In this document: positions 51,820 through 60,631 of the stretch, piece after piece
Layout of the letters: the number at the start of each line of letters is the position of its first letter
How positions within the stretch are numbered: the stretch's first letter is position 1
DNA from: CBDAQV01 sp965199335
Lineage (GTDB): Bacteria > Pseudomonadota > Alphaproteobacteria > CALMVH01
Direction: 5' to 3'
NCBI GenBank assembly: GCA_965199335.1
Contig: CBDAQZ010000004.1
Location: 930,001 to 994,000 of the forward strand
DNA length: 64,000 nucleotides
Notes under the pieces: generated by a model
Told to the model about the DNA's origin: nothing
The model's database searches: none
The model's input: the letters and a program-made list of their open reading frames with translations, nothing else
Translations under genes and position numbers: made by a program

Positions 51820-53472
51820 ATGGCGCATGCAGGGACCACAAGGAAGTCGTTCACCGGCTCGATCGTCCTTCGAACACTGTTTTCCGTCTGCATGACCGGC
51901 ACCATCGTCGGCCGCGCCTTCGCCCAGCAGGCGACGGTCATGGAGCCCAGCGAGGGCGCGGCCATCGCCGCCTCGGTTCAGACGACCAGCGATGCCAAGG
52001 CCAACAAGATCGTCGCCAACCTGCTGCGCAACAGCTCCTATAAAGCGGTGACGATGAGCGCGGCCGGCGAGAAGGCGCACATGGCCGGCCTCGAAGTCCG
52101 CCCGGCCTCCAACGGCGCCAAGCCGGATTACCGGCCCGGCGTATTCCGCACGCAACTGCGCATGTTCATCCCCGCCGGCGGCCTCGGCAGCATCAAGCCG
52201 CCCAGCCGCCAGCAGATCGCCAAGAACCAGGCGGACAGCATTCCTCCCCAGTCCGCCATGCCCTGGAACACGCCGGCATCGCTCGATTGCATCTACAACC
52301 TGCTCCCCAGCGTGCCGATAAAGGGGCAGTCACCCGGCTGCACGCCCGACAATTCGCAGATCAACGTTTCGGGCGGCAGCGGCGCGATCGCGGTGGTCGA
52401 TGCCTTCGATACGCCGGCGACGACGGACGACCTCAAGAATTTCTCGGCGCAGTTCGGTCTGGCCCAGGCCGATTTCCAGATCGTCTATGCCAGCGGCAGG
52501 GAGCCGCAGAGCAGCTTCAGCGCGCCCACCTCAGGCTGGGACATTGAGTCCGAACTGGACGTGCAATGGGCGCACGCGATGGCGCCGAACGCAAAGATCT
52601 ATCTGGTCGAGGCGGATTCGGACGCCACGGACGATCTGTTCGCCGCGGTCGATGTCGCGACCAAGCTTGTCCAGCAGAGCGGCGGCGGCGAAGTATCGAT
52701 GAGCTTCGGCAGCCAAGAATATCCCGGCGAAATCGCCGACGATGCCCATTTCTCCGAAAAGGCGGGCGTCGTCTATACGACCGGCGCCGGCGATACCAAT
52801 ATCGTCTCCTACCCCGCCGCTTCCACCCATGTGATCTCCGTCGGCGGCACGACGCTGCTGCGCGACCAGAACAACCTGTTCCTGAACGAGGTCGTCTGGA
52901 ACGATATCGACAACGACGACCTGGGCGATAGCGGCACCGGCGGCGGTCCGTCCTATTTCATAACGCGGCCCAACTACCAGGCCAGCGTCGCCGGTGTCGT
53001 TTCCTCGACGCGCGGCACGCCCGATGTCGCCTTCAATGCCGGCCTCGCCTCCGGCGTCTGGGTGCTGGCCTACGGCTACTGGAACGTCGTGGGCGGCACC
53101 AGCCTGGGTTCGCCCGCGATCGCCGGCATCATCAACACCTCGACGACGCTTGCCAAGACGATCAGGCAGAACTCGACGCAGGCCGAGCTGATCGGGATGT
53201 ACGGCAACATTGCCACGCCGCCGGCAACGCCCGTGTACCGCGACATCGTCACCGGAACCTGCGGCACCGAGCTGTTCCCGCCCGCGACCCCGGTCAATCT
53301 GGGCGCGCTGCCCGGCTACGACATGTGCAGCGGCGTCGGCAGCCCGCAGGGCTATATCGGCCTAGGCGCGCCCGCCGGCGCCGCCCACCCCGCCCTGCAG
53401 CTGCCCAACATCGCCGAAGGCCTCGGCGGCGTAGGCGGCACGATCTCGATCACGCCGGTCAGCACGAAGTAG
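51820..53472 (+). CDS. S53-family (sedolisin/kumamolisin-like) serine-carboxyl peptidase
   Basis: This 550-residue secreted protease precursor has the S53 catalytic E-x-x-x-D (Glu243, Asp247 in IESELDVQWAHAMAP), the oxyanion Asp325 in GAGDTN, and the serine motif GGTSLGSP with Ser428. Such enzymes act best at acidic pH in the periplasm or outside the cell. The N-terminal signal (about 1-36, after RAFA) is clear. The region 40-180 is long and not an obvious kumamolisin activation prodomain. I chose the ATG at 51820 with a GAGGGC site; an earlier start at 51733 adds 29 odd residues. Confidence 0.88.
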   Translation: MAHAGTTRKSFTGSIVLRTLFSVCMTGTIVGRAFAQQATVMEPSEGAAIAASVQTTSDAKANKIVANLLRNSSYKAVTMSAAGEKAHMAGLEVRPASNGAKPDYRPGVFRTQLRMFIPAGGLGSIKPPSRQQIAKNQADSIPPQSAMPWNTPASLDCIYNLLPSVPIKGQSPGCTPDNSQINVSGGSGAIAVVDAFDTPATTDDLKNFSAQFGLAQADFQIVYASGREPQSSFSAPTSGWDIESELDVQWAHAMAPNAKIYLVEADSDATDDLFAAVDVATKLVQQSGGGEVSMSFGSQEYPGEIADDAHFSEKAGVVYTTGAGDTNIVSYPAASTHVISVGGTTLLRDQNNLFLNEVVWNDIDNDDLGDSGTGGGPSYFITRPNYQASVAGVVSSTRGTPDVAFNAGLASGVWVLAYGYWNVVGGTSLGSPAIAGIINTSTTLAKTIRQNSTQAELIGMYGNIATPPATPVYRDIVTGTCGTELFPPATPVNLGALPGYDMCSGVGSPQGYIGLGAPAGAAHPALQLPNIAEGLGGVGGTISITPVSTK

Positions 53473-53551
53473 CGCGAAATAATCGGGACGGACGCAGGAT
53501 ATCGTTTGTAAGGCCGTGTTGAATTAGCTGAAATTCAACCGGGAAGCCCTC

Positions 53552-54019
53552 ATGAAAAAAACGCGCCTAACGATCCTGCCGGCGGCACTCCTGTCGCTGC
53601 TTGCCGTGAACGTCTCCTCCGCCCGCGCCGATTATCCCGGCAGGCACCCCGCCTATCTGCATGCGCTCAGCGATCTGCGCAGCGCGCACTGGATGCTGGA
53701 GCATCGCCCGGGCGATGCGGCCGTCAGTGGCCAGGAGGATGTCGCGCTGCAGCAGATCGCCGATGCTCACAACGACATCAGGAAGGCGGGCATCGACGAC
53801 GGCAAGGACATCAAGGATCATCCCGCGGTCGACCTGCCGCCCGACCACGCCGGGCGCCTGCACCGTGCCCTGGACCTGCTCAAGAAAGCGCACGAGGACG
53901 TGAAGAAGGAGGAGGACGACCCGAAGGCGGTGGGCCTCAGGGATCGCTCGCTCCATCGCATCGACGATGCCGACAAGGCCGTCCGCGCCGCGATAAAGGA
54001 TGCGGAACTGCATAGGTAG
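53552..54019 (+). CDS. Small periplasmic helical protein
   Basis: This 155-residue protein has a signal peptide (cleavage after ARA) followed by a helical, Asp/His/Lys-rich domain: YLHALSDLRSAHWMLEH, then QQIADAHNDIRKAGI, then RALDLLKKAHEDVKKEEDD. The repeated Asp/His pattern suggests metal or cation binding, but no family is recognised. It lies between the S53 peptidase and the EamA pseudogene. Confidence 0.65.
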   Translation: MKKTRLTILPAALLSLLAVNVSSARADYPGRHPAYLHALSDLRSAHWMLEHRPGDAAVSGQEDVALQQIADAHNDIRKAGIDDGKDIKDHPAVDLPPDHAGRLHRALDLLKKAHEDVKKEEDDPKAVGLRDRSLHRIDDADKAVRAAIKDAELHR

Positions 54020-54031
54020 GGCCGGATCAGG

Positions 54032-54987
54032 TCAGGACGGCGCGATGCTTGCCGGCTCGTCCACCGCATGCAGCCGCGCCGACCAGCATACGCCCGCCAG
54101 CAGCAGCACGATCGCCGCGATCTCCAGCGGGCCGGGCAGGCGCGCGTCGTACAGGAATCCATACAGCAGGGCGAACACGGTTTCGAACACGATCATCTGC
54201 CCGGATAGCGTCATCGGCAGATAGCGGCTGGCGGCGTTCCAGAAACTGTTGCCGATGATCGACGATCCGATCGCCACGGCCAGGCTGACCTCGACGAACA
54301 GCCCCGCCGGCCGTACGCCTTCGGCCGCGTGCGGGAACAGTAGAGCGAACGGCAGCAGGCCCAGCGCCAGCACCCCGGAAGCGACGCCGCTGAGCAGCGA
54401 CCATTCGCGGTTCGTGAAGGTCGGATGGCGGCGCAGATGGCGCGCATTGGCGACGGCGTAATCGGTCCACGAGGCCAGCGCGCCCACCGCGGCGGCGATG
54501 CCCAGTATCCGGCCCGTCAGGTCCGGCCCGCCCGGTTTGGGAACCAGGAAGACATCCAGGTTTATGCACACGATCCCGCCAGCGATCAGCGCCAGCGGCA
54601 GGATCAGGCGGCGCAAATGCAACGCGCCGTGATCGCGCCTGCCGACCAGCGTGACCGTCAGCGGCAGCATGCCGACGATCAGCGATGCGGGCGCCACGCC
54701 GGTCAGGTGGATCGAGCTGGCGAGGAACAGATAATACAGTATGTTCGCCGTCATCCCCAGTCGCAGCAGCACGATCCCGTCGGCACGCGTGAGGCGGTGT
54801 TTCAGGCTGCGCACGCGGGCAGCAGCAGCGCGAGCGAGATCAGTCCGTACAGTCCATAGCGCCCGATCACCAGCTCGAGGGGCGAGAAATGCGGTAGCAT
54901 GCGCGGCGCGATGAACACGATGCCCCACAGCGCGCCGGCAAGAATGCCGCACGCCACGCCGCGCGTCAGGTCGGGTTCGGGATGCAT
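54032..54987 (-). pseudogene. EamA/DMT-type transporter, frameshifted
   Basis: The N-terminal part (MHPEPDLTRGVACGILAGALWG, then ISLALLLPA) reads in one frame from 54987 and stops near 54802. The rest (RSLKHRLTRADGIVLLRLGM onward to HAVDEPASIAPS) reads in another frame. One base is missing in a GC-rich run at about 54813. Together they give a ten-helix EamA-family metabolite exporter of about 318 residues. The upstream marR ends only eight bases before its start, so the two probably form a regulated pair. The frameshift may be real or an error. Confidence 0.75.
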
Positions 54988-54995
54988 GCCGCTGG

Positions 54996-55463
54996 TCAAG
55001 GTTTCGATCCGGGCTCTGGCAGCGATGGGTCCAGATTATTGACCATGCGCAACAGCAAGCTGCCAAGGGTTGCGATTTCGTCGTCGGAAAATCCCTTCAG
55101 CGCCTCCCGGTTACCCTCGGCCAGCACCGCCTTGGCCGCGGGGATCTTTGAAATCGCCAGCGGCGTCAGCGAGATCAGGCTACTGCGCTTGTCGTCGGGA
55201 TTGGGGCTGCGCCGTATCAACCCGTCGCGCTCCATCCGCGCCAGCAACTGGGCCATCGTCGGCTGCTCGATCTGCGCCATCCGCGCCAGGTCGGTCTGGG
55301 TCAGCGACGCTCCGCTCTTCAGGGCCTGCAATACGGGAATCTGCGCCATCGCCAGCCCCAAGGGCTGGAACCGCTCATCGCCCCAGCGCATCAGCAACCG
55401 CGCCACCCGAGCTATCAGATGGCCGGGCCTGCGGAATGTCTCGGGATCTGTGCTCACGGCCAT
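54996..55463 (-). CDS. MarR-family transcriptional regulator
   Basis: This 155-residue winged-helix repressor shows VLQALKSGASLTQTDLARMA, then EQPTMAQLLARMERDGLIRR, then PDDKRSSLISLT, the MarR DNA-binding core and wing. It probably controls the adjacent EamA gene. I use the ATG at 55463 (AGGG nearby); an upstream ATG at 55481 would add six residues. The likely operator is the short AT-rich region upstream, but no clear palindrome was found. Confidence 0.9.
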   Translation of the reverse strand: MAVSTDPETFRRPGHLIARVARLLMRWGDERFQPLGLAMAQIPVLQALKSGASLTQTDLARMAQIEQPTMAQLLARMERDGLIRRSPNPDDKRSSLISLTPLAISKIPAAKAVLAEGNREALKGFSDDEIATLGSLLLRMVNNLDPSLPEPGSKP

Positions 55464-55712
55464 CGATAGTACCCTATGCAATCACACAGAGATATATTCA
55501 ACGAGAGTGACAGACCAACTTAGTGGAAGGCTAGTGTGCCTCATCCGGCCCGCTTTCGGAACGAACTGACTTGCCCGCCGTAAGCGGCGACGGAGGCGGA
55601 CAGCTTCCAGGGCGACTGCCAGAGATCCATGCGGTAATAGGGGCGGCAAACAAAAACGTCGCATGGACCGCAAAATCGTTGCAATAAGTTATTATTATGT
55701 TAATTTAATTAG

Positions 55713-56162
55713 ATGCGAACCAATATGTCGGACAAAGAAAAAGATAATTTGAACTGCAATCTGCTGGTCGCGGCCAATATCGACCCAGAGACTGCAAAGA
55801 TCCATCACGTATGGCCGGGACCGAGCAATATCGTTCCGTTCACGGTCATGCCCGATACCATAACCGTGCTTCATCAGAGGCCCTCGTTTCGCCTTGGCGC
55901 CCTTATCGAAGCCGGCGTTCCGGCGCACCCGTTCCTGACCAAGATCGCCACCGCGGCGACCGGTATTGCACTGGGCTCGGCCTTGACCGGGAATCTGAGG
56001 GATGCCATCGGATTCGCATCCCTGGCTTACCTGACGAGCCGCCCCGTCCTGTCCAGCGGGGTCGAAATGCTCCAGCATAATATCGAAACGATACAGACCC
56101 CCCTGATACGAGAAGTGTGCGGCAATCTTGTGAGGCAAATGAACAAGCGCCAGGAGCCGTAA
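55713..56162 (+). CDS. Orphan protein, 149 residues
   Basis: This protein has a hydrophilic N-terminal half, a central hydrophobic stretch at about 75-100 (LTKIATAATGIALGSALTGN), and a polar C-terminus. No family is recognised. The leader is AT-rich with TTAATTTAATTA, similar in style to the leaders of other orphan genes. The alternative ATG at 55725 would shorten it by four residues. It could be membrane-associated. Confidence 0.6.
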   Translation: MRTNMSDKEKDNLNCNLLVAANIDPETAKIHHVWPGPSNIVPFTVMPDTITVLHQRPSFRLGALIEAGVPAHPFLTKIATAATGIALGSALTGNLRDAIGFASLAYLTSRPVLSSGVEMLQHNIETIQTPLIREVCGNLVRQMNKRQEP

Positions 56163-57034
56163 GCAAACGGGGGCCGGCAATCGTATGCCTTACCTGGATT
56201 TGTCCGGTTCGCTCTCGTCGATAGCCGCACTGGGACCAGGGGTAGGATTGTTGTCAAATGGATTGCGAAGACCCATGCGAAAAATAGGCAACCGAGAACG
56301 ACCGAACGGCCGACTGAAGAACTTGTCACCCCTCTTTTTGTCGATTAGACCGCACAAATTGTAAATTGGCATGTTCTTCAGATAGGCAATATAAGGTAAG
56401 AGAACATCAAGAAATTAAATCCATATATTTATTTACGACTATTGCTCTGGTTTGTAGGAATTCTTGATTGCATATTGTAATTATTTAGCTTAATAATTTT
56501 ATCAACTATCGTGGTAGTGTTCGGAATGGATACTCTCAAGATATCGGAGCGATTGGAAATTGCGCTCAGGATTTGTGCGGAGATTGACATTCCCGAACGG
56601 ATTTCCGAACAGGAAATGCGCCAGGAAATAGACGAAATCGACCTGGCCATAGAACGCCACCGGCAGCTACCGACTATAAATTGAGTGGCCATTTGCAAGC
56701 GGCCTCTCGTTTGCATTGCTTTAGACGCAAGACGGCGGTAGCCCGATTATCTGCATTCGTCTTACATTCCACCCTCGGTCAAAAGACGTTCGATACGTTT
56801 GTCGGTGTGGTGATGCGTTCGATGGCATCGAAAACATGATGGCCTGTTTCTTCTTTTGCTGACGCGGATATAAGCGCATCGCTCCGAGGAGGAAGTGGAA
56901 AGAAAAGCCATAAAAATTTACGTGGTCGGTCCGGTTCGGACAATCTGGAATAATATGTACGCGCGGCATTTCTGTCACGCCAGGGCTTCGTCATGACCCA
57001 AAGGCCGTCGCTTTCGTCGATGAAATCAGATCGA
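56163..57034. other. Low-GC intergenic stretch with one candidate small gene
   Basis: This 870-base stretch is AT-richer than the rest. Apart from a 52-codon plus-strand frame (56526-56684) I see only weak short frames on both strands, such as 56190-56372 on the minus strand (60 residues, MPIYNLCGLIDKKRGDKFFS). No tRNA, repeat or terminator of clear quality is seen here. It precedes a tRNA-Arg gene. Confidence 0.5.
56526..56684 (+). CDS. Possible small acidic helical protein, 52 residues
   Basis: The frame encodes MDTLKISERLEIALRICAEI and continues with ERISEQEMRQEIDEIDLAIE, a well-formed amphipathic helix rich in Glu/Ile/Arg. It lacks a clear ribosome-binding site. GC content and codon use differ from the AT-rich flanks, which supports coding, but length is against certainty. 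Confidence 0.4.
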   Translation: MDTLKISERLEIALRICAEIDIPERISEQEMRQEIDEIDLAIERHRQLPTIN

Positions 57035-57111
57035 TGGCGCGCCCGGGAAGATTCGAACCTCCGACCTCAGGATTAGGAATCCTGCGCTCTATCCTGCTGA
57101 GCTACGGGCGC
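57035..57111 (-). tRNA. tRNA-Arg (anticodon CCT)
   Basis: Full cloverleaf with encoded CCA: acceptor GCGCCCG pairs with CGGGCGC, D-arm AGCTCAGCAGGATAGAGC, anticodon stem CAGGA/TCCTG with loop TTCCTAA giving anticodon CCT, and TTCGAAT in the T-arm. It reads AGG codons. Confidence 0.95.
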
Positions 57112-57183
57112 AACGTGGGTTTTGTAGCTGAAAACAGCATCGGTTTCCACATCATCATCGCGCGACGACGATGCAAGCCGTCC

Positions 57184-58326
57184 TCAGTGTACGTAGATGC
57201 GCACTTCGGTGCTGGTGATGCCGGCGCTGGTCGCCTCGCTCAGCTGAATGCGGCCCGAGGCGATGCCCATCTGCGACAGGGTGCGGGCGACGCCGTCGGC
57301 GTTGCGCTTGGCGGTGCTGCCGGCCAGGGCCGTGTCCGCCGCGTTGCCGGTTGCGCTGGGGCTGACCGCCATCACGTCGAAATAGGCCTGCGGGTAACGG
57401 TCCAGCGCCTGGCTGACCGCCTGGTACACGGCGTGCTGGTAGTCGACATCCTCGCGCTCGAAGCGGATCACCACCAGCGGCTTGGTCGCGGCGGGGATGC
57501 CGCGGCCACGGGCCTGCGCGGCGCTGACGCCGCCGACCGCCGGCAGGCTGGCCGTCATGTAGGGGCGGTTGGCCAGGCTCTGGCCATACATCTCGCCATC
57601 GCTGACCGCCAGCGACAATGTCTGCAGGTTACGTCGTTCGGTCGCGACATAGGTGCTCTGGCGCGACAGGTCGCCGCTGATCTCGTTCAGCAGGCGGTCG
57701 ATCTTGACCACCTCGCGGTTCAAATCGTCCTCCAGCAGGCCCAGGGCCACGTGATCCTCGTCCACCGCGCCGGACAGGCCATAGGTCGCCCGCACCGATT
57801 CCAGCATGAACGCCGCCTGGCTGGCCGATTGCGCCGCCTGGGTCGACAGCGTGTTGAAGCTGCCGACGTCCGAGCTCAACGTGTCCAGCTTGGTCTGCGC
57901 CTGCGTCAGCTGCGATACCAGGATCGGGTTGCCCTTGGTCGTGCCGATCTGCAGCTTGGCCTCGATCGCGGCGGTCGAATGATAATAGTCGGTCGCGTTC
58001 GCCTGGGTCGAGGCGCGCAAGGATTGCAGCTGCGACGATTCGGACGATACCGACGATTCGAGGCCGCTCAGGTCGCTGCGCAGCTGTTGCACCTTCTGTC
58101 CCACGGCGGTGCCGGTGCTGGGGCCCGGCATCTCGTCCGCCAGCTCGTTGCTTTCGCCGCCGGGATCGGCCGGCAGGGTCATCGAGGCGTGTTGCGCCGA
58201 GCCCGGGCGCATCGCGCCGCCTTCTCCCTCGTCCGTCTGAGCGTTGGCGGCGCAGGCGGACAGCACGATGACGCTGCAGAACGCAGCGACGATCGCCCCC
58301 GTCAGGGATCCACCGGTGGCGGACAT
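57184..58326 (-). CDS. Lipoprotein with central coiled coil
   Basis: From the ATG at 58326 this is a 380-residue protein beginning with a lipoprotein signal (VIVLSACAAN, lipobox LSAC). A helical region rich in Ser/Gln/Leu (about 65-260) should form a coiled coil. The C-terminal about 100 residues (PLVVIRFEREDVDYQHAVYQ, then STEVRIYVH) resemble an OmpA-like fold without a clear peptidoglycan-binding motif. An ATG at 58416 would add 30 poorly placed residues. It lies between the two tRNA-Arg genes. Confidence 0.7.
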   Translation of the reverse strand: MSATGGSLTGAIVAAFCSVIVLSACAANAQTDEGEGGAMRPGSAQHASMTLPADPGGESNELADEMPGPSTGTAVGQKVQQLRSDLSGLESSVSSESSQLQSLRASTQANATDYYHSTAAIEAKLQIGTTKGNPILVSQLTQAQTKLDTLSSDVGSFNTLSTQAAQSASQAAFMLESVRATYGLSGAVDEDHVALGLLEDDLNREVVKIDRLLNEISGDLSRQSTYVATERRNLQTLSLAVSDGEMYGQSLANRPYMTASLPAVGGVSAAQARGRGIPAATKPLVVIRFEREDVDYQHAVYQAVSQALDRYPQAYFDVMAVSPSATGNAADTALAGSTAKRNADGVARTLSQMGIASGRIQLSEATSAGITSTEVRIYVH

Positions 58327-58611
58327 GGCCTTAGGCCGGGGCGGGCACAGGCGCACAGTTGCGGGCGCTTGATCTGTTCTTCCGTCTTGGCCCATCAGGG
58401 TAACAGCCTCTTTCATTCCTTAACCTGGCGCGGACCATCTTTTGGCGGGTCCGCTTGCGCGTAGGTCGCGCATCGAATCGTGTCGGGGCGACATTTACAT
58501 CACCGCATGCCACACGCAACAAAATTATGGGTTAAAATGCATCGGAAGACTTGCAATCGCGTACGAGGCTATGTAGGGATGCCGCATTGCCACATGGCAA
58601 AAAGAACGGTT

Positions 58612-58687
58612 GCGCCCGTAGCTCAATGGATAGAGCATCTGACTACGGATCAGAAGGTTGGAGGTTCGACTCCTTCCGGGCGCGCCA
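58612..58687 (+). tRNA. tRNA-Arg (anticodon ACG)
   Basis: Full cloverleaf with encoded CCA: acceptor GCGCCCG/CGGGCGC, D-arm AGCTCAATGGATAGAGC, anticodon stem TCTGA/TCAGA with loop CTACGGA giving ACG (inosine in the mature form), and TTCGACT in the T-arm. It reads CGN codons. It lies 31 bases before the TpsB gene. Confidence 0.95.
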
Positions 58688-58718
58688 AATAAAGTGTGTT
58701 GATGCGTTCGAGGGCAAA

Positions 58719-60485
58719 ATGAAGAAGAACAAGGCCGCTGCATTCGTTACCCGCCTGACCGGCGTAATCTCGTGCACGACGGCGTTGTGCTTCGCCGCCG
58801 GCCAGGTCCACGCCCAGGCGGTCGCTCCGACCGTCGTCCCCGGATCGGCCAACGCCGGCCGTATCGAGGAGCGGTTCCAGCAGCCCGAACAGCAGAACAT
58901 GGCAACCAGCGCACCGCTGACCATCAAGCGCGAGGATACCGCAGCGCCCGAAGGTGCCGACAAGACCCAGCTGAACCTGAACCAGGTCGTGATCGAGGGC
59001 GCATCCGTATATACCCAGGACCAGCTCAACGGCTTCTGGGCGAAGTATCAGGGCAAGCAGGTCACGCTGGCCGACGTCTACCAGGTCGCCGACGACATCA
59101 CCGTCAAGTACCGCAACGACGGCTACATCCTGGCCAAGGCGATCATCCCGCCGCAGCGGATCGAGAACGGTATCGTTCACATCCGCGTGGTCGAGGGTTA
59201 CATCATCAAGGTCGATTTCGACGGCGATACCCAGGGCAACCAGGACATACTGAACCAGTACGCGCTGCAGATCCAGGGCGACCGCCCGCTGCGCTCCGAT
59301 ACTCTGGAGCGCTACCTGCTGCTGATCAACGACCTGCCGGGCGTCAGCGCCGGCTCGATCCTGCAGCCGTCGCAGTCCGATCCGGGCGCCGCGAACCTGA
59401 CCATCATCCTGGACCAGAAGCCCTACGAAGCCTATGCGACGCTCGACGATCGCGGCTCGGCCTATATCGGCCAGCTGCAGGATACGATCGGCGCGCGCTT
59501 CAACTCGCTGCTGAACCTGTTCGACCAGACCCGCGTCCAGCTTGCCAGCGTTCCGGGCAAGGAGCGTGAGCTGCAGTTCGCCGACGTCGAGGAAGCGATT
59601 CCCATCGGTCTGGAAGGCACGACCCTGACCTTCGGCGGCACCTACGCCCACTCGCGTCCCGGCTACACGCTGACCGACCTCGACCTCGAGAGCGAGGACA
59701 AGACGGTCGACATCGCGGTCGCGCACCCCGTTATCCGCAGCCGTTCGGAAAACCTGAACCTGATCCTGGATTTCGACATGCGCGACAGCGACTCGATCCT
59801 GCGCCGCGCCAAGACGCTGCTGTATGACGATCATCTGCGCGTGCTGCGCCTGACGGCCAATTACGACACGTCCGACAATTTCCTGGACCGCGAAGGCACC
59901 AACCAGGTCAGCTTCGAAGCCCATAAGGGCCTCGGCGTCCTGGGCGCCAGCAACCGTCCGGACGAGCTGTCGGAGCGTTTCGACGACCAGCTGTCGCGTA
60001 CCAACGGCACTGCCGACTTCACGAAGATCACGACCGAGCTGTCGCGCATCCAGCAGCTCTACGACAAGTTCTCGGCTCAGATCGCCTTCACCGGCCAGTA
60101 CTCGTTCGATCCGCTGCTGACCTCCGAGCAGTTCAGCCTTGGCGGCGCGCAGTACCTGCGATCCTACGACCCGTCGGAATTCCTGGGTGATTCGGGCTAT
60201 GCGGCGAAGCTGGAACTGCGCTACTCGGACAGCCTGTCCACCGGACCGGTGCACTCCTACCAGCTGTACACCTATTACGACGAAGGTCAGGTCTGGAACC
60301 GTCACCCCGAACTCGGAGACGCGCCGAATGGCCTGACGGCACAGTCTGTCGGTGGTGGTGTCCGCTTCACGGTGACCGATTACGTATCGGGCTACCTCGA
60401 AGTGTCCGAGCCGATCGCCCGCAAGGTCCCGACTTACACCGACTTGGCCCCGCGCGCCTTCTTCAGCCTGCAGTTCCACTACTAG
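58719..60485 (+). CDS. Two-partner secretion outer-membrane transporter (ShlB/FhaC/HecB family)
   Basis: This 588-residue TpsB-type pore exports a large TpsA partner across the outer membrane. It has a signal peptide (residues about 1-35, after VHA), a POTRA-like region (LNLNQVVIEGASVYTQDQLN, then IHIRVVEGYIIKVDFDGD), and a C-terminal beta-barrel ending FFSLQFHY with terminal aromatic residues. The ATG at 58719 follows the tRNA. No TpsA exoprotein is seen in the window. Confidence 0.92.
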   Translation: MKKNKAAAFVTRLTGVISCTTALCFAAGQVHAQAVAPTVVPGSANAGRIEERFQQPEQQNMATSAPLTIKREDTAAPEGADKTQLNLNQVVIEGASVYTQDQLNGFWAKYQGKQVTLADVYQVADDITVKYRNDGYILAKAIIPPQRIENGIVHIRVVEGYIIKVDFDGDTQGNQDILNQYALQIQGDRPLRSDTLERYLLLINDLPGVSAGSILQPSQSDPGAANLTIILDQKPYEAYATLDDRGSAYIGQLQDTIGARFNSLLNLFDQTRVQLASVPGKERELQFADVEEAIPIGLEGTTLTFGGTYAHSRPGYTLTDLDLESEDKTVDIAVAHPVIRSRSENLNLILDFDMRDSDSILRRAKTLLYDDHLRVLRLTANYDTSDNFLDREGTNQVSFEAHKGLGVLGASNRPDELSERFDDQLSRTNGTADFTKITTELSRIQQLYDKFSAQIAFTGQYSFDPLLTSEQFSLGGAQYLRSYDPSEFLGDSGYAAKLELRYSDSLSTGPVHSYQLYTYYDEGQVWNRHPELGDAPNGLTAQSVGGGVRFTVTDYVSGYLEVSEPIARKVPTYTDLAPRAFFSLQFHY

Positions 60486-60493
60486 TCGTACGT

Positions 60494-60624
60494 CGTCATC
60501 CCCCGCATAAGCTTGGGATGACGCCCGTTTGACTGTGATGTCATTCCGACATGCGCGCAGCGCATCCGGAATCCATCCGCGCTGAAACTGGGTTATGGAT
60601 TCCGGCGCTGCGCGCCGGAATGAC
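60494..60624. repeat. Intergenic palindromic repeats after TpsB gene
   Basis: Two elements occur. The first is CGTCATCCC paired with GGGATGACG (60494-60523). The second (60540-60624) has outer arms GTCATTCCG and CGGAATGAC, with inner repeats GGAATCCAT/ATGGATTCC. These match the style of dispersed palindromic repeats in proteobacterial intergenic DNA. They separate the convergent TpsB and TPR-glycosyltransferase genes and may serve as terminators. Confidence 0.7.
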
Positions 60625-60631
60625 AACTTCT

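Noticed and set aside
56721..56978. 85-codon minus-strand frame in the AT-rich gap
   Set aside because: No convincing ribosome-binding site or family; composition looks like chance.
57035..58687. Integrated element between the two tRNA-Arg genes
   Set aside because: No integrase, no direct repeat of a tRNA end, and the intervening gene is a typical lipoprotein; the tRNAs face in opposite directions.
58650..60626. 658-codon minus-strand open frame opposite the TpsB gene
   Set aside because: Shadow; TpsB on the plus strand has signal peptide, POTRA and barrel features, and the antisense frame also crosses the repeat region and tRNA.
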